Under the pieces are notes generated by a model. That model saw only the letters and a program-made list of their open reading frames with translations, did not search any database and was not told the DNA's origin. This document shows, piece by piece, positions 23,409 to 35,297 of a DNA stretch of 64,000 bases. Position 1 is the stretch's first letter. Each line of letters starts with the position of its first letter. The position numbers and the translations under genes were made by a program. Source of the stretch: Adenophora triphylla var. japonica (lineage: Eukaryota > Streptophyta > Magnoliopsida > Asterales > Campanulaceae); the NCBI GenBank assembly GCA_022495995.1, contig JAFEMH010002094.1, positions 204,001 through 268,000 of the forward strand. The letters run 5' to 3'.

Positions 23409-24298
23409 TGTGGTATTGGAGAGGTGATGATAAATGTCAATTTGATGGTCCTCATATTAAAAAAGGATCGAAATGTGCGATTAGGGCTTATTGTAGATAG
23501 AGATACAATTAATTGGTTGATGAATTATATAAAGCGAAGCATGTGGATCGGAGACAATATGAGTTGTAAATCATTTGTAGATATCCTCATTTATTTGATA
23601 GCGGTATTGGTGTTTACTTTCCTTTTTGTATTAAAGATGATTCGGGTATAGATATAATGTTCAATGTTTTGCTAAATATGGTGGGTTTGCAATTGTATGT
23701 GGTTACCAAATTGATTGAAAATCGACATTATGAACAGTTTGAAACACGTAATACGGAGACCTTTTATAGGAATTCACCAAGTTATTACCGTGATACAGGG
23801 ACAAGTACACAAACACTTGTATAAACCAAAACACCAAATTATGATTATGGGGCATGCTAAAATGATCCTTTTACTGATGAGAATTTGGAAGATGATGAAG
23901 ATTATGAAGAAAAAGAAGACACGAATGTAGATGCATTACTAGATGATGTTGATGATGGATATGAAGAGCGCAGTAGTGATTCTGATATAGATTTGGGCGA
24001 TGGTGATTATAGCCCGATTGATGATGACTTAGAAACACATTTGGTTCATTATGAAGCACCAGAAAATCGAAGGTATAAGAGAGCAGATTATCATTTTTAC
24101 AATGATATTGTTCGATAAGAAGAGGGCTTGATTGATTCTCATAATGAACTCAGTTTTCCGATTTGGGATCCAGTCAAAGACGAGATTTCTAAATGGATAC
24201 GATTTTCTGACAAGAACGAGGCTCAATTTGATATAAAAAGGTACCATATTAAAACTAAGCAGAGGTTAAGGGTAAGAAAGAGCACACCTCATTCTTGG
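23409..24298 (+). pseudogene. MuDR/MULE transposase N-terminal fragment
   Basis: Plus-strand translation in shifting frames gives an N-terminal segment (MWYWRGDDKCQFDGPHIKKG at 23409; VVTKLIENRHYEQ near 23699). An acidic linker follows at 23885-24118 (LEDDEDYEEKEDTN). Then comes the conserved start of the mudrA DNA-binding region, KRYHIKTKQRLRVRKSTPHS near 24240-24296. The catalytic DDE and zinc-knuckle parts are missing: the sequence stops at the junction with Tat copy B near 24298. Stops at 23488 and elsewhere confirm a pseudogene. The family cuts and pastes DNA with 9-bp target duplications. The family assignment rests on recognising the N-terminal pattern only. Confidence 0.7.
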
Positions 24299-25140
24299 GG
24301 TTGTTAAACCATATCTTGCTGTTGGGATTGTGAACTCTACAGGAATAACAGATTCAGTACCGAATACCAAGGAATAAGGCGTCTATCCAGTAGCACTCTT
24401 TGGAGTGGTTCTATCAGCCTAAAGTACCAAGGGTAGTTCTTTGGCCCATCTTCCCTTCTTTTGGTCAAGACATTTCTTCAGGTTGTTCACTATCAGCTTA
24501 TTACTGGACTCACCTTGATCGTTAGCTTGAGGGTGTACCGGTGTATACATTATCAACTTGATTTCCCACCTTGTACAGAAGTCTTGTGTATTTTTGCCAA
24601 TAAATTGTGATCCATTGTCACATATAATCTCGGATGGAACTCCAAATCTACTGATAATGTTTCTTTTCATGAATGATATTGCTTCTTTATCCCTAATCTA
24701 CACGAAGGCTTCAGCTTCAATCCATTTCGAGAAGTAGTTTGTCATAGCCAACATGAATACTTTGCCTCCGGGTGAGCTTGGTAGCTTGCCCACTATGTCC
24801 ATCCCCCATTACATAAAGGGCCAAGGCGATATGATAGGATGTAGTGGTTCAGCAGGTTGATGCAGGATGTTGATGTGTCTCTAACATGCATCACATTTCT
24901 GTACATACTTGATTGCATCTTGCCGCATGGTTGGCCAATAGTAACCTGTTCTTAATGCCTTTGAGGATAATGATTTGCCCCCAGCATGGTTACCACATTC
25001 ACCGTCATGCAATTCTCTTAGGACTTCTTCAGCTTGCTCTGGTTCTAGGCATCTCATGTATATACCAGTAAGGATTTTCTAAACAAGACATTGTCTATCA
25101 AAATAATCTTGATACCTTTATCCTGAATGACCATGGATTT
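24297..25140 (-). pseudogene. Integrase of Tat copy B, C-terminus missing
   Basis: The minus strand reads a zinc-binding region (GYYWPTMRQDAIKYVQKCDAC near 24890-24960, with a stop after the last C), then [30 protein letters not shown] and the catalytic block MKRNIISRFGVPSEIICDNG near 24610-24670. Next come HPQANDQGESSN, RTTPKSATG and TPYSLVFGTESVIPVEF near 24310-24420. Several in-frame stops occur. The chain ends at the 24297 junction, so the C-terminal DNA-binding domain is gone. Confidence 0.85.
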
Positions 25141-25175
25141 TTTACACCAATTGGGACAGTGCCATCCTGCAAGAA

Positions 25176-25690
25176 TTAAATTATAGGCAGCGTCCAGGAT
25201 GTGGAATTACTGATAGGCATGGTCACTATATCAGGATGATCATCAAGTTGGCACATTTCGAGTTGATCTACGGCTGGATGCATGACGTGAATGATTGAGA
25301 TGGTATTGTTCAGCATGCTTTTGCAACTTGAATCCAAGTTGGCCAATGCATCTACTTCAGCATTTTCTTCTCGGGGAATCTGTTCGAACGTGAAGTATGC
25401 AAACTGTCCAACTAACATCTTAACATATTGAAGGTAACTTGTCATCTTAGCTTGCTTAGCTGTATAAGATCCATTGAAGTGGTTAACCATTAATAAGGAA
25501 TCACTAAATACATTAATAAGCTTAACATTTAAATTTAAAGCAGTGGTCAATCCCATAATGAGGGCCTCATACTCAGCCTCATTGTTTGTCGCCTTGAACT
25601 TACAAGCCACAACTTGAGGGATAAGGTCTCCTTGAGGTGATTTCAGGACGATTCCCAAACCCATGCCCCTAGTATTTGAAGCACCATCTG
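25176..25690 (-). pseudogene. Second (archaeal-type) RNase H of Tat copy B
   Basis: Contains GLGIVLKSPQGDLIPQ, then KATNNEAEYEALIMGL with the catalytic E, VFSDSLLMVNHFNGSY with the D-S motif, and PREENAEVDALANL near 25310-25380 supplying the last acidic residue. This extra RNase H is a hallmark of the Tat lineage. It follows the RT-linked RNase H after about 60 bp, with a frame change between them. Confidence 0.85.
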
Positions 25691-25730
25691 TGTATAGCGT
25701 CCAATACCTAGGAGAGCCAATGCCTTCAAG

Positions 25731-27274
25731 TTATTGGACCTCAAGTTCAACCTCGGGCTGCAAGTTGGGACTGAAATCTGCCACATATTCTGCCAAAGCT
25801 TGTGACTTGATAGCAGTCCTTGCTTCATATTGTATGTCATAAGTACTAAGTTGTACTGACCATTTGGCCATCCTACCTGACATATCAGGTTTTCTCATCA
25901 TGTTTCTGATAGGATAGTTAGTCTTGACAATAATAACATGAGTTTCAAAGTAATTGCGTAATTTTGTAGAAGCAGTAATTAAAGCAAGTATTAATTTCTC
26001 GAGATGAGAGTACATGGTTTCTGCATCAAGTAAGGACTTACTTATGTAATAGACATGATGTTGCGTACCATCTTGTTCTCTGACCAAGACTGTACTGACT
26101 GAATTTTCCAAGGTTCTAAAAAGTGTTAGGCGGATGCCAGGCGGCGGAGCCGGGCCTAGCGCCTAGGCGGGGACTAGTCGGGATTAGTCGGGATCAGTCG
26201 GGACCTAGACGGGGCTTAGAACTAGGCGTTGGAGAGGGGCCTAGCGCCTAGGCCGCGCCTAGGTGCCCTTAGGCGGGGTCTTTTAGAACACTGGAATTTT
26301 CAGATACCGCAAGATATAAGAATAGAGGTTCTCCTTGTTCTGGTTTGGACAACAATGGTGGAGATGTGAAGTACTCTTTAAGTTGGATGAAGGCTGCTTC
26401 GTGTTCATTCGTCCATTGGAACAACTTATTCTTCCTAAGTACATCGTAGAATAACCTGCATTTGTCAGAAGACTTAGAGATAAACCTGTTAAGAGCAGCC
26501 ACCCTGCCTGTAAGTCTCTGTACGTCCTTAACGGTTCTGGGTGAGTACAAGTTGGTGATAGCCTTGATCTGCTCAGGACTTGCTTCTATGCCCCTCTTGG
26601 TCACCATATAACCAAGGAATTTTCTAGCCCTAACTCCAAAATTGCATTTCGAGGGGTTAAGCTTCATGTTAAAGGCTTCCAAGATGTCAAATGCATGTGG
26701 CATGTTCAACATGATCTTCAATGTGCTTCGACTTTACCACCATGTCGTCAATGTAGACTTCCATAGTTTCTCCAAGCTGATCTTTGAACATCTTGTTCAC
26801 CAGCCTTTGATAAGGTGCACCTGCATTTTTTAGTCCAAATGGCATAGCAATATAACAATATATACCTTCGGGGGTAATAAAAGCAGTGTCTTCTTGGTCT
26901 GAAGGCTCCATTTGAATTTGCTGATATCCTGAAGACGCGTCCATGAAAGTCAGGATGTCATGGCCAGCCGTTGCGTCCACCAGGGAATCAATGTGGGGCA
27001 GAAGAAATGGATCGTTTGGGCATGCTCTGTTTAAATATGTGAAATCCATGCATACACACCATTTGCCATTCTTCATTTCCACGACTAATACGTTAGCCAA
27101 CCACCTTGGGTAATCAACTTCTCTGATCATCTTGGACTTCATCAATCGTTTAACCTCTTTCCTTATGATCTGGTTGCGTTCATGTGCAAATTTCCTTCTT
27201 TTCTGATGGATAGGTTTTATGCTAGGATCAATGTTCAACTTGTGGGTGATGATGTCCTTGCTAATTCCAGTCAT
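25731..27274 (-). pseudogene. Reverse transcriptase and RNase H of Tat copy B, interrupted by a MITE
   Basis: RT fingers and palm run from 27274 to 26690 (WLANVLVVEMKNGKW, CVCMDFTYLNRACP, MPFGLKNAGAPYQRLVNKMF, then the catalytic YIDDMVVKS). Thumb and connection follow at 26269-26700 (SKCNFGVRARKFLGYMVTKR, LTGRVAALNRFIS). RNase H at 25731-26111 has YYISKSLLDAETMYSHLEKL. There is one frame change near 26700, and the 185-bp MITE at 26109-26293 splits RNase H at the codons for E-N-S. Otherwise the frame is well kept, suggesting that much of the decay is recent. Confidence 0.92.
26109..26293. mobile_element. hAT-type MITE, 185 bp, in the RNase H region
   Basis: Ends CAAGGTTCTAAAAAG and, inverted, CAGTGTTCTAAAAGAC, flanked by a perfect 8-bp target duplication GAATTTTC (26101-26108 and 26294-26301), the hAT hallmark. 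The interior is GC-rich with CTAGCGCCTAGGCGGG repeats. Removing it and one duplication restores a continuous RNase H frame. Confidence 0.92.
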
Positions 27275-27299
27275 GTCTTCGTGTTTCCAGTCAAAACAA

Positions 27300-27929
27300 T
27301 TGGCTCTACACCTTAAGAATTCTACTATGTCTTTATCAATTTATTGAGGGATATCTGTTCCGACTAGAACCTTGACATCAGGATTAAAGGGATCAAGTTG
27401 AATTTCCTTAATATCATGCTTCGCTACCTCCAAAACATCCCGTGCCTTCTTCTTTAATTGCTATGCTTGTCGAGGGGTGCTTATTGCTTTCATTGACACC
27501 TTGTAACACTCTTTTGCTGTTTGCTGGTCTCCCTTCACTTTGAAAATTTCCCAACGTGTTGGCAGCTTGATGCACTGATGGCAAGTTGATGGAATTTCCT
27601 TCATGTTGTGAATCCAAGGTCTCCCCAAGATGATATTGTAAGATGATTTGCATTTTATGACACAGAACTTTTCCATAGAATTTACTCCTTCAACATACAC
27701 TGGCAACTTGATTTCCCCATAAATGTGTTTGGTTTCTCCACTGAATCCAACCAGAACAGATGAGCTCTTGGTAACATGCTCGAGTGGAATCTCCATGCTA
27801 GCGATGCTGTCAGTAGTTACTATATTGATGGAGCTCCCGTTATCAATTAGAATACGCTTTACCAAGCAGTTGGCTACTTGTAAAGTTACAGCAAGGGCAT
27901 CGTAATGGGGATCAAAGATGTCACCCTTG
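27300..27929 (-). pseudogene. Protease of Tat copy B
   Basis: Minus strand from 27920: DPHYDALAVTLQVANCLVKR, then LIDNGSSINIVTTDSIASME with the active-site D, then YNIILGRPWIHNMKEIPSTC near 27590-27650. It continues into a linker towards RT at about 27300-27440 with stops. The upstream gag-protease linker is on the far side of element 2, ending in EITFDEDDK at 51403. Confidence 0.87.
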
Positions 27930-29692
27930 TGTGATGATGTGCCACCATTTCTCGGGAAAAAATTCCGATTTTTTTGCGTTTCTTTGAAAAAACCAAATAA
28001 AATCCGGAAAAAGAACGGAGCCGCCACGCCATTTTTGTTTTAAGGGCCAAAACTTTGAAAAATGCCCGAGATTAGAGATTTGGGTTCGGAGGTCATGTTA
28101 CACGCCGGGAAGGACGTTAGTGTGCACCCGGAATGCCTCGTAAAACGAGTCTTCCAAGCTGAAAATCATTTGTGTGTGTGTGTGTGGGTGTTTATTTTGG
28201 CCAAAATAAGTTGAAACTCAGAAAAGTAAAAATTGGGATATCTTTTTAAGACTTTAAACTGATCCCATGATTTTTTGGAAGATTTTTGGATTGATATTTG
28301 GTACTCAAAAGACCTTTTGAAGTTGAGAGTCACTTCTGCCAGAGTGAAAAAGGCAGTGGACCTTTGATTTTGAAATGGATTCAAGGGCCTTAAAACTTCA
28401 TAATCTTGATAAAATCATAGAATGAAAGTTGTTCCAGACACCTTAAATAAGATTTTTGCGAAGGAATTTTCCATTTTGGAGAAGATTTGAGGGGTCAAAT
28501 CCTTCTGGAAATCTCAGATATGAGATCTGGATTCCCAGAAGCTGATGAACTGGCCTCTAAAAGAAAATTTGAAAAGAGGAGTTTTACTCACCCAAAAAAT
28601 AAAGTAAAAATATTTCTAGAAAGATCTAAATGTTGGATACAAAAAGTGTTTTGTAGTCAATACCAAATTCCAAGTTTATCTGTGTCCAAAAATTAAGACA
28701 ATGGACTGGGGTCTTGGAAAATTGCTACTGGACAGCAACTTCTCAAGAAAGAAAATATGATTTTAAAGGGGGTTTTTGCATCCATGCTTGTCCCCATTTC
28801 CCTAGGTTTTGGTTAGTGATCACTTGACATTTTAGTGGTGAATCAACTATATCAAACCATCCTTGGGGTACATTAGGACTAAGCACTTCATTTGCTTGGG
28901 AAGGGGAATTTTATCCTTTGAAATCAAGATTTGGTGCTTGAAAATGGTTTTTAGGGTTTTGGAAAATGTGTTTTCTTTGGAAAAGAAGTAAGAACACTTT
29001 GAAGAAAATGTTGATCCTTGTAGAAGATCATCCATGGAGATGAACTTCCATGGTGATCTTCTTGGATCTAAGACAAGAAGAAGAATGAACTACATTTTGT
29101 AGCTTGAAAATGTATGCATGGAATGAGAGAATTTAGGATAAGGAGAGGGAGGTTATACCTATCTTCCTTGGTTTTTTCTTGGTGTTTAAAGGCTTGAATG
29201 CAAGAGTGTTTGAACTTGGGAGTGAGTGGGTGTGATTTGAGTGAGTGAAAGTTGGGAAGATTCAAGAGAAAAAGGTGACAATTCTTAGGGAATTCTCACT
29301 GTTTTCTCAAGTATTTTCGCCAAATGCTGTGAGTTGTGTTCTTGGTCCTCCTCATTTTTGTGACTGGAGGGCTCAATTTATAGCCCTCTGAATTTTACAA
29401 TCCTATCCGCGCGGATAAACCCTGCAGCGTGCACTGTTCATTAAATGCTGCTCCAGGCTTTAGACACAAGGAATAATCTTTTTAAAATTCAAATTAATCA
29501 GCCAGTTTTTGTTTCCAGCCATTTCTTTTTTTGGTTTTTCTTATTTCTTTTGCTTTTTTGATTCATTTCCTTGGTTTATCTTTTTTTGGCAATCCCTAAT
29601 CTACCCTTACTTGGTTAGAAATGTTAGGAATGTTATAACTTTCGTTAATTTTCTAACGAAAATTCTAACAAGCTCAAATTGGAGCACTTACA
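27930..29692 (-). repeat. 3' LTR of element 2 (LTR1)
   Basis: Shares with the right LTR the stretch CCATTTCTCGGGAAAAAATT and the lack of an AAGT insertion near 28885. The palindrome TATCCGCGCGGATA at 29404-29417 lies about 20 bp upstream, in element sense, of the CTATAAAT box near 29383. Confidence 0.93.
29404..29417. promoter_or_regulatory. TATCCGCGCGGATA palindrome in LTR1
   Basis: A perfect 14-bp palindrome in the context ACAATCC. Identical copies are at 31593-31606 (LTR2) and 51100-51113 (right LTR). A mutated form, CATCTGCGCGGATA, is at 33786-33799 (LTR3). The core TCCGCGCGGA also stands before genes A and B. Confidence 0.68.
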
Positions 29693-30126
29693 GTAGCCCC
29701 TCGGCGACGGCGCTTTCGAAGGAAGCGGGGTCGTCGATAAGAGTAAGGCTCCATATTTGGCGGGATGATCGAGTGATCGGGTGGCTGAACCTATTTAATA
29801 GGCTACCTACGTATCCCGAATGGGAATCAAGCCAGTCGTAGTTCGGGTCTTCAACCCTGGAGATGATGGCGTTTTAGGTGCCTCGAACCTGATGAGCGAG
29901 TTCTGCAGTCGGTTGCTGGAGAGAAACTCTGCTGGGGATAAGAGATGACCATTTTCGGTCGGAGGGCTATCCGCTCTGCTGGGGATAGGAATAACCCTTT
30001 TCGGTCTGATGGCTATCCGCTCTGCTGGGGATAGGAATGACCCTTTTCGGTTTGATGGCTATCCACTCTGCTGGGGGATGATTGTGATTTATCGCTTTCC
30101 TAGTGTTGTGTGTGATAGCGTCTTAG
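29693..30126. other. PPT and 3' spacer of element 2, first copy
   Basis: Starts with the reverse of the polypurine tract (GTAGCCCCTCGGCG on plus) and holds three repeats of TCTGCTGGGGATAGGAATRA. It ends in CTTAG, which becomes the target duplication of the solo LTR insertion. Confidence 0.75.
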
Positions 30127-31883
30127 TGTGATGATGTGCCACCAAAATTTCCCGGGGAAAAATTCGATTTTTGCGTTTCTTTGAAAAACCAAATAAAACC
30201 CGGAAAAAGAACGGAGTCGCCACGCCATTTTTGTTTTAAGGGCCAAAACTTTGAAAAATTCCCGAGATTAGAGATTTGGGTTCGGAGGTCATGTTACATG
30301 CCGGGAAGGACGTTAGTGTGCACCCGGAATGCCTCGTAAAACGAGTCTTCCAAGCTGAAAATCATTTGTGTGTGTGTGTGTGTGTGTGTTTTGGCCAAAA
30401 TAAGTTGAAACTCAGAAAAGTAAAAATTGGGATGTCTTTTTAAGACTTTAAACTGATCCCATGATTTTTTGGAAGATTTTTGGATTGAGATTTGGTACTC
30501 AAAAGACCTTTTAAAGTTGAGAGTCACTTCTGCCAGAATGAAAAAGGCAGTGGACCTTTGATTTTGAAATGGATTCAAGGGTCTTAAAACTTCATAATAT
30601 GGATAAACTCAGAGAATGAAAGTTGTTCCAGACACCTTAAATAAGATTTGTGCTAAGAAATTTTCCATTTTGGATAAGATTTGAGGGGTCAAAACCTTCT
30701 GGAAATCTCAGATATGAGATCTGGATTCCCAGAAGCTGATGAACTGGCCTCTAAAAGAAAATTTGAAAAGAGGAGTTTTACTCACCCAAAAAATAAAGTA
30801 CAAATATGTCTGGAAATCTCTGGATGTTGGATACAAAAAGTGTTTTGTAGTAAACACCAAATTCCAAGTTTATCTGTGTCCAAAAATTAAGACAATGGAC
30901 TGGGGTCTTGGAAAATTGCTACTGGACAGCAACTTCTCAAGAAAGAAAATATGATTTAAAAGGGGGTTTTTGCATCCATGCTTGTCCCAATTTCCCTAGG
31001 TTTTGGTTAGTGATCACTTGACATTTTAGTGGTGAATCAACTATACCAAACCATCCTTGGGGTACATTAGGACTAAGCACTTAAGTCATTTGCTTGGGAA
31101 GGGGAATTTTTTCCTTTGAAAATGAGATTTGATGCTTGAAAATGGTTTTTAGGGTTTTGAAAATGCATTTGCAAGTAAGTAAGAACACATTGAAGAAAAT
31201 GTTGATCCTTGTAGAAGATCATCCATGGAGATGAACTTCCATGGTGATCTTCTTGGATCTAAGACAAGAAGAAGAATGAACTACATTTTGTAGTTTGAAA
31301 ATGCATGCATGGATGAGAGATTTAGGGTAAGAAGAGGGAGGTTATACCTATCTTCTTTGGTTTTTTCTTGGTGTTTAAAGGCTTGAATGCAAGAGTGTTT
31401 GAACTTGGGAGTGAGTGGGTGTGATTTGAGTGAGTGAAAGTTGGGAAGATTCAAGAGAAAAAGGTGACAATTCTTAGGGAATTCTCACTGTTTTCTCAAG
31501 TATTTTTGCCAAATGCTGTGAGTTGTGTTCTTGGTCCTCCTCATTTTTGTGACTGGAGGGCTCAATTTATAGCCCTCTGAATTTTACAATCCTATCCGCG
31601 CGGATAAACCTGCGGCGTGCCTTTGTTCATTGAATCTTTGCTCCGTGCTTTGGACACAAGGAATAATCTTTTTAAAATTCAAATTAATCAGCCAGTTTTT
31701 GTTTCCAGCCATTTCTTTTTTTGGTTTTTCTTATTTCTTTTGCTTTTTTTATTCATTTCCTTGGTTTATCTTTTTTTTGGCAATCCCTAATCTACCCTTA
31801 CTTGGTTAGAAATGTTAGGAATGTTATAACTTTCGTTAATTTTCTAAAGAAAATTCTAACAAGCTCAAATTGGAGCACTTACA
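30127..31883 (-). repeat. Internal LTR2 of element 2
   Basis: Full-length LTR preceded by CTTAG (30122-30126) and followed by a second copy of the 434-bp PPT spacer. Its left end (CCAAAATTTCCCGGGG) and the AAGTCATTTG insertion match LTR3 and not the outer LTRs. Confidence 0.9.
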
Positions 31884-32318
31884 GTAGCCCCTCGGCGACG
31901 GCGCTTTCGAAGGAAGCGGGGTCGTCGATAAGAGTAAGGCTCCATATTTGGCGGGATGATCGAGTGATCGGGTGGCTGAACCTATTTAATAGGCTACCTA
32001 CGTATCCCGAATGGGAATCAAGCCAGTCGTAGTTCGGGTCTTCGACCCTGGAGATGATGGCGTTTTAGGTGCCTCGAACCTCGATGAGCGAGTTCTGCAG
32101 TCGGTTGCTGGAGAGAAACTCTGCTGGGGATAAGAGATGACCATTTTCGGTCGGAGGGCTATCCGCTCTGCTGGGGATAGGAATGACCCTTTTCGGTCTG
32201 ATGGCTATCCGCTATGCTGGGGATAGGAATGACCCTTTTCGGTTTGATGGCTATCCACTCTGCTGGGGGATGATTGTGATTTATCGCTTTCCTAGTGTTG
32301 TGTGTGATAGCGTCTTAG
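31884..32318. repeat. Second copy of the PPT-proximal spacer
   Basis: Duplicates 29693-30126 with a few substitutions and again ends in CTTAG. LTR plus spacer forms a tandem unit of about 2.19 kb (27930-30126, 30127-32318). Confidence 0.9.
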
Positions 32319-34094
32319 TGTGATGATGTGCCACCAAAATTTCCAGGGGAAAAATTCGATTTTTGCGTTTCTTTGAAAAATCAAATAAAACCCGGAAAAA
32401 GAACGGAGTCGCCACGCCATTTTTGTTTTAAGGGCCAAAACTTTGAAAAATGCCCGAGATTAGAGATTTGGGTTCGGAGGTCATGTTACACGCCGGGAAG
32501 GACGTTAGTGTGCACCCGGAATGCCTCGTAAAACGAGTCTTCCAAGCTGAAAATCATTTGTGTGTGTGTGTGTGTGTGTGTTTTGGCCAAAATATGTTGA
32601 AACTCAGAAAAGTAAAAATTGGGATGTCTTTTTAAGACTTTAAACTGATTCCATGATTTTTTGGAAGATTTTTGGATTGAGATTTGGTACTCAAAAGACC
32701 TTTTAAAGTTGAGAGTCACTTCTGCCAGAATGAAAAAGGCAGTGGACCTTTGATTTTGAAATGGATTCAAGGGTCTTAAAACTTCATAATATGGATAAAC
32801 TCAGAGAATGAAAGTTGTTCCAGACACCTTAAATAAGATTTGTGATAAGAAATTTTCCATTTTGGATAAGATTTGAGGGGTCAAAACCTTCTGGAAATCT
32901 CAGATATGAGATCTGGATTCCCAGAAGCTGATGAACTGGTCTCTAAAAGAAAATTTGAAAAGAGGAGTTTTACTCACCCAAAAAATAAAGTAAAAATATG
33001 TTTGGAAATCTCTAGATGTTGGCTACAAAAAGTGTTTTGTAGTAAACACCAAATTCTAAGTTTATCTGTGTCCAAAAATTAAGACAATGGACTGGGGTCT
33101 TGGAAAATTGCTACTGGACAGCAACTTCTCAAGAAAGAAAATATGATTTAAAAGGGGGTTTTTGCATCCATGCTTGTCCCCATTTCCCTAGGTTTTGGTT
33201 AGTGATCACTTGACATTTTAGTGGTGAATCAACTATACCAAACCATCCTTGGGGTACATTAGGACTAAGCACTTAAGTCATTTGCTTGGGAAGGGGAATT
33301 TTATCCTTTGAAAATGAGATTTGATGCTTGAAAATGGTTTTTAGGGTTTTGAAAATGCATTTGCAAGTAATTAAGAACACATTGAATAAAATGTTGATCC
33401 TTGTAGAAGATCATCCATGGAGATGAACTTCCATGGTGATCTTCTTGGATCTAAGACAAGAAGAAGAATGAACTACATTTTGTAGTTTGAAAATGCATGC
33501 ATGGATGAGAGATTTAGGGTAAGAAGAGGGAGGTTATACCTATCTTCTTTGGTTTTTTCTTGGTGTTTAAAGGCTTGAATGCAAGAGTGTTTGAACTTGG
33601 GAGTGAGTGGGTGTGATTTGAGTGAGTGAAAGTTGGGAAGATTCAAGAGAAAAAGGTGACAATTCTTAGGGAATTCTCACTGTTTTCTCAAGTATTTTCG
33701 CCAAATGCTGTGAGTTGTGTTCTTGGTCCTCTTCTATTTTTGTGACTGGAGGGCTCAATTTATAGCCCTCTGAATTTTACAATCCCATCTGCGCGGATAG
33801 GACCTGCAGCATGCACTGTTCATTAAATGCTTCTCCAGGCTTTGGACACAAGGAATAATCTTTTTTAAAATTCAAATTAACCAGCCAGATTTTGTTTCCA
33901 GCCATTTCTTTTTTTGGTTTTTCTTATTTCTTTTGCTTTTTGAGATTCCTTTGAAGGTTTATCTTTAAATAGCAATGCCCATTTTGCCCTCACTTTGTTA
34001 GAAATGTTAGGAATGTTAGGAATTGTTAGAAATGTTATAACTTTCGTTAATTTTCTAACGAAAATTCTAACAAGCTCAAATTGGAGCACTTACA
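32319..34094 (-). repeat. Internal LTR3 of element 2
   Basis: Full-length LTR flanked by CTTAG on both sides (32314-32318 and 34095-34099), the mark of an LTR insertion into the 3' region of element 2. No PPT follows; the host minisatellite GGTGCCTCGAAC resumes directly. Confidence 0.9.
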
Positions 34095-34099
34095 CTTAG

Positions 34100-34466
34100 G
34101 TGCCTCGAACCTTGGAGATGGCGTTTTAGGCGCCTCGAACTTTGATGATGGCATTTCAGGTGCCTCGAGCCTTAATGGTGATGGCTTTTTTAGGTGCCTC
34201 GGACCTTTGGAGATGATGGCGTTTTAGGTGCCTCGAACTTGGATGATGATGGCTTTTTAGGTGCCTCGAACCTTGGTGATGGCGTTTTAGGTGCCTCGAA
34301 CCTTGATGATGATGGCTTTTTAGGTGCCTCGAACCTTGGTGATGGCGTTTTAGGTGCCTCGGACCTGGATGATGATGGCTTTTTAGGTGCCTCGAACCTT
34401 GATGATGATGGCGTTTTAGGTGCCTCGGACCTTGATGATGATGGCGTTTTAGGTGCCTCGAACCTT
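34100..34466. repeat. GGTGCCTCGAACCTT minisatellite
   Basis: About ten units of 30-42 bp with alternating GATGATGATGGC and GGTGATGGCG parts. The open frame over it at 34194-34592 only reflects the repeat (GASNLDDDG units). Confidence 0.9.
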
Positions 34467-34639
34467 AATTTGAAAAGGCCTTTCGATGGACTTCGTCTGC
34501 TGCCGAAGGAGAGGGTGACCGTTTTGGTCGGGGGGCTGGACCTAATGATAGGCTACCTACGTATCCCTAGTGGGAATCAAGCCCTTTCGTAGTTCGAAAT
34601 CTACTCGAGATTTCGTTGGCTTTGCTGGGGATTTCGTTA

Positions 34640-35297
34640 GCCTTTGCTGGGGGAAATCAGACGTATTCGTAGGGGAAATAGGTCTTACGCTTTACTGCCG
34701 GGGGTAATTTTGATGAAAGATACGGGATCTCGTTATCTTTATCGGGGAAATCGGTCTTACGTTTGACTGCCGATTGACGATTTTGATGAAAGATACGGGA
34801 CCTCGTTATCTTTCTCAGGGAGATCGGTCTTACGTTTGACTGCCGGGGGTAATTTTGATGAAAGATACGGGATCTCGTTATCTTTCTCGGGGAAATCGGT
34901 CTTACGTTTGACTGCCGATTGACGATTTTGATGAAAGATACGGGACCTCGTTATCTTTCTCAGGGAGATCGGTCTTACGTTTGACTGCCGGGGGTAATTT
35001 TGATGAAAGATACGGGACCTCGTTATCTTTCTCAGGGAGATCGGTCTTACGTTTGACTGCCGGGGGTAATTTTGATGAAAGATACGGGATCTCGTTATCT
35101 TTCTCGGGGAAATCGGTCTTACGTTTGACTGCCGATTGACGATTTTGATGAAAGATACGGGACCTCGTTATCTTTCTCAGGGAGATCGGTCTTACGTTTG
35201 ACTGCCGGGGGTAATTTTGATGAAAGATACGGGATCTCGTTATCTTTCTCGGGGAAATCGGTCTTACGTTTGACTGCCGAGGGTAATTTTCTTGAAA
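34640..35297. repeat. About 72-bp minisatellite, nine copies
   Basis: Units contain TCGGTCTTACGTTTGACTGC, a GATGAAAGATACGGGA block and CTCGTTATCTTTCTC. They start near 34682, 34754, 34827, 34899, 34973, 35045, 35118, 35190 and 35263. Two variants, with GGGGGTAATTTTGATG or GATTGACGATTTTGATG, alternate, suggesting higher-order duplication of about 145 bp. Confidence 0.92.

Noticed and set aside
34194..34592. Open frame of GASNLDDDG repeats as a repeat protein
   Set aside because: Minisatellite whose unit length is often a multiple of three; no promoter, start context or homologue in element 1.
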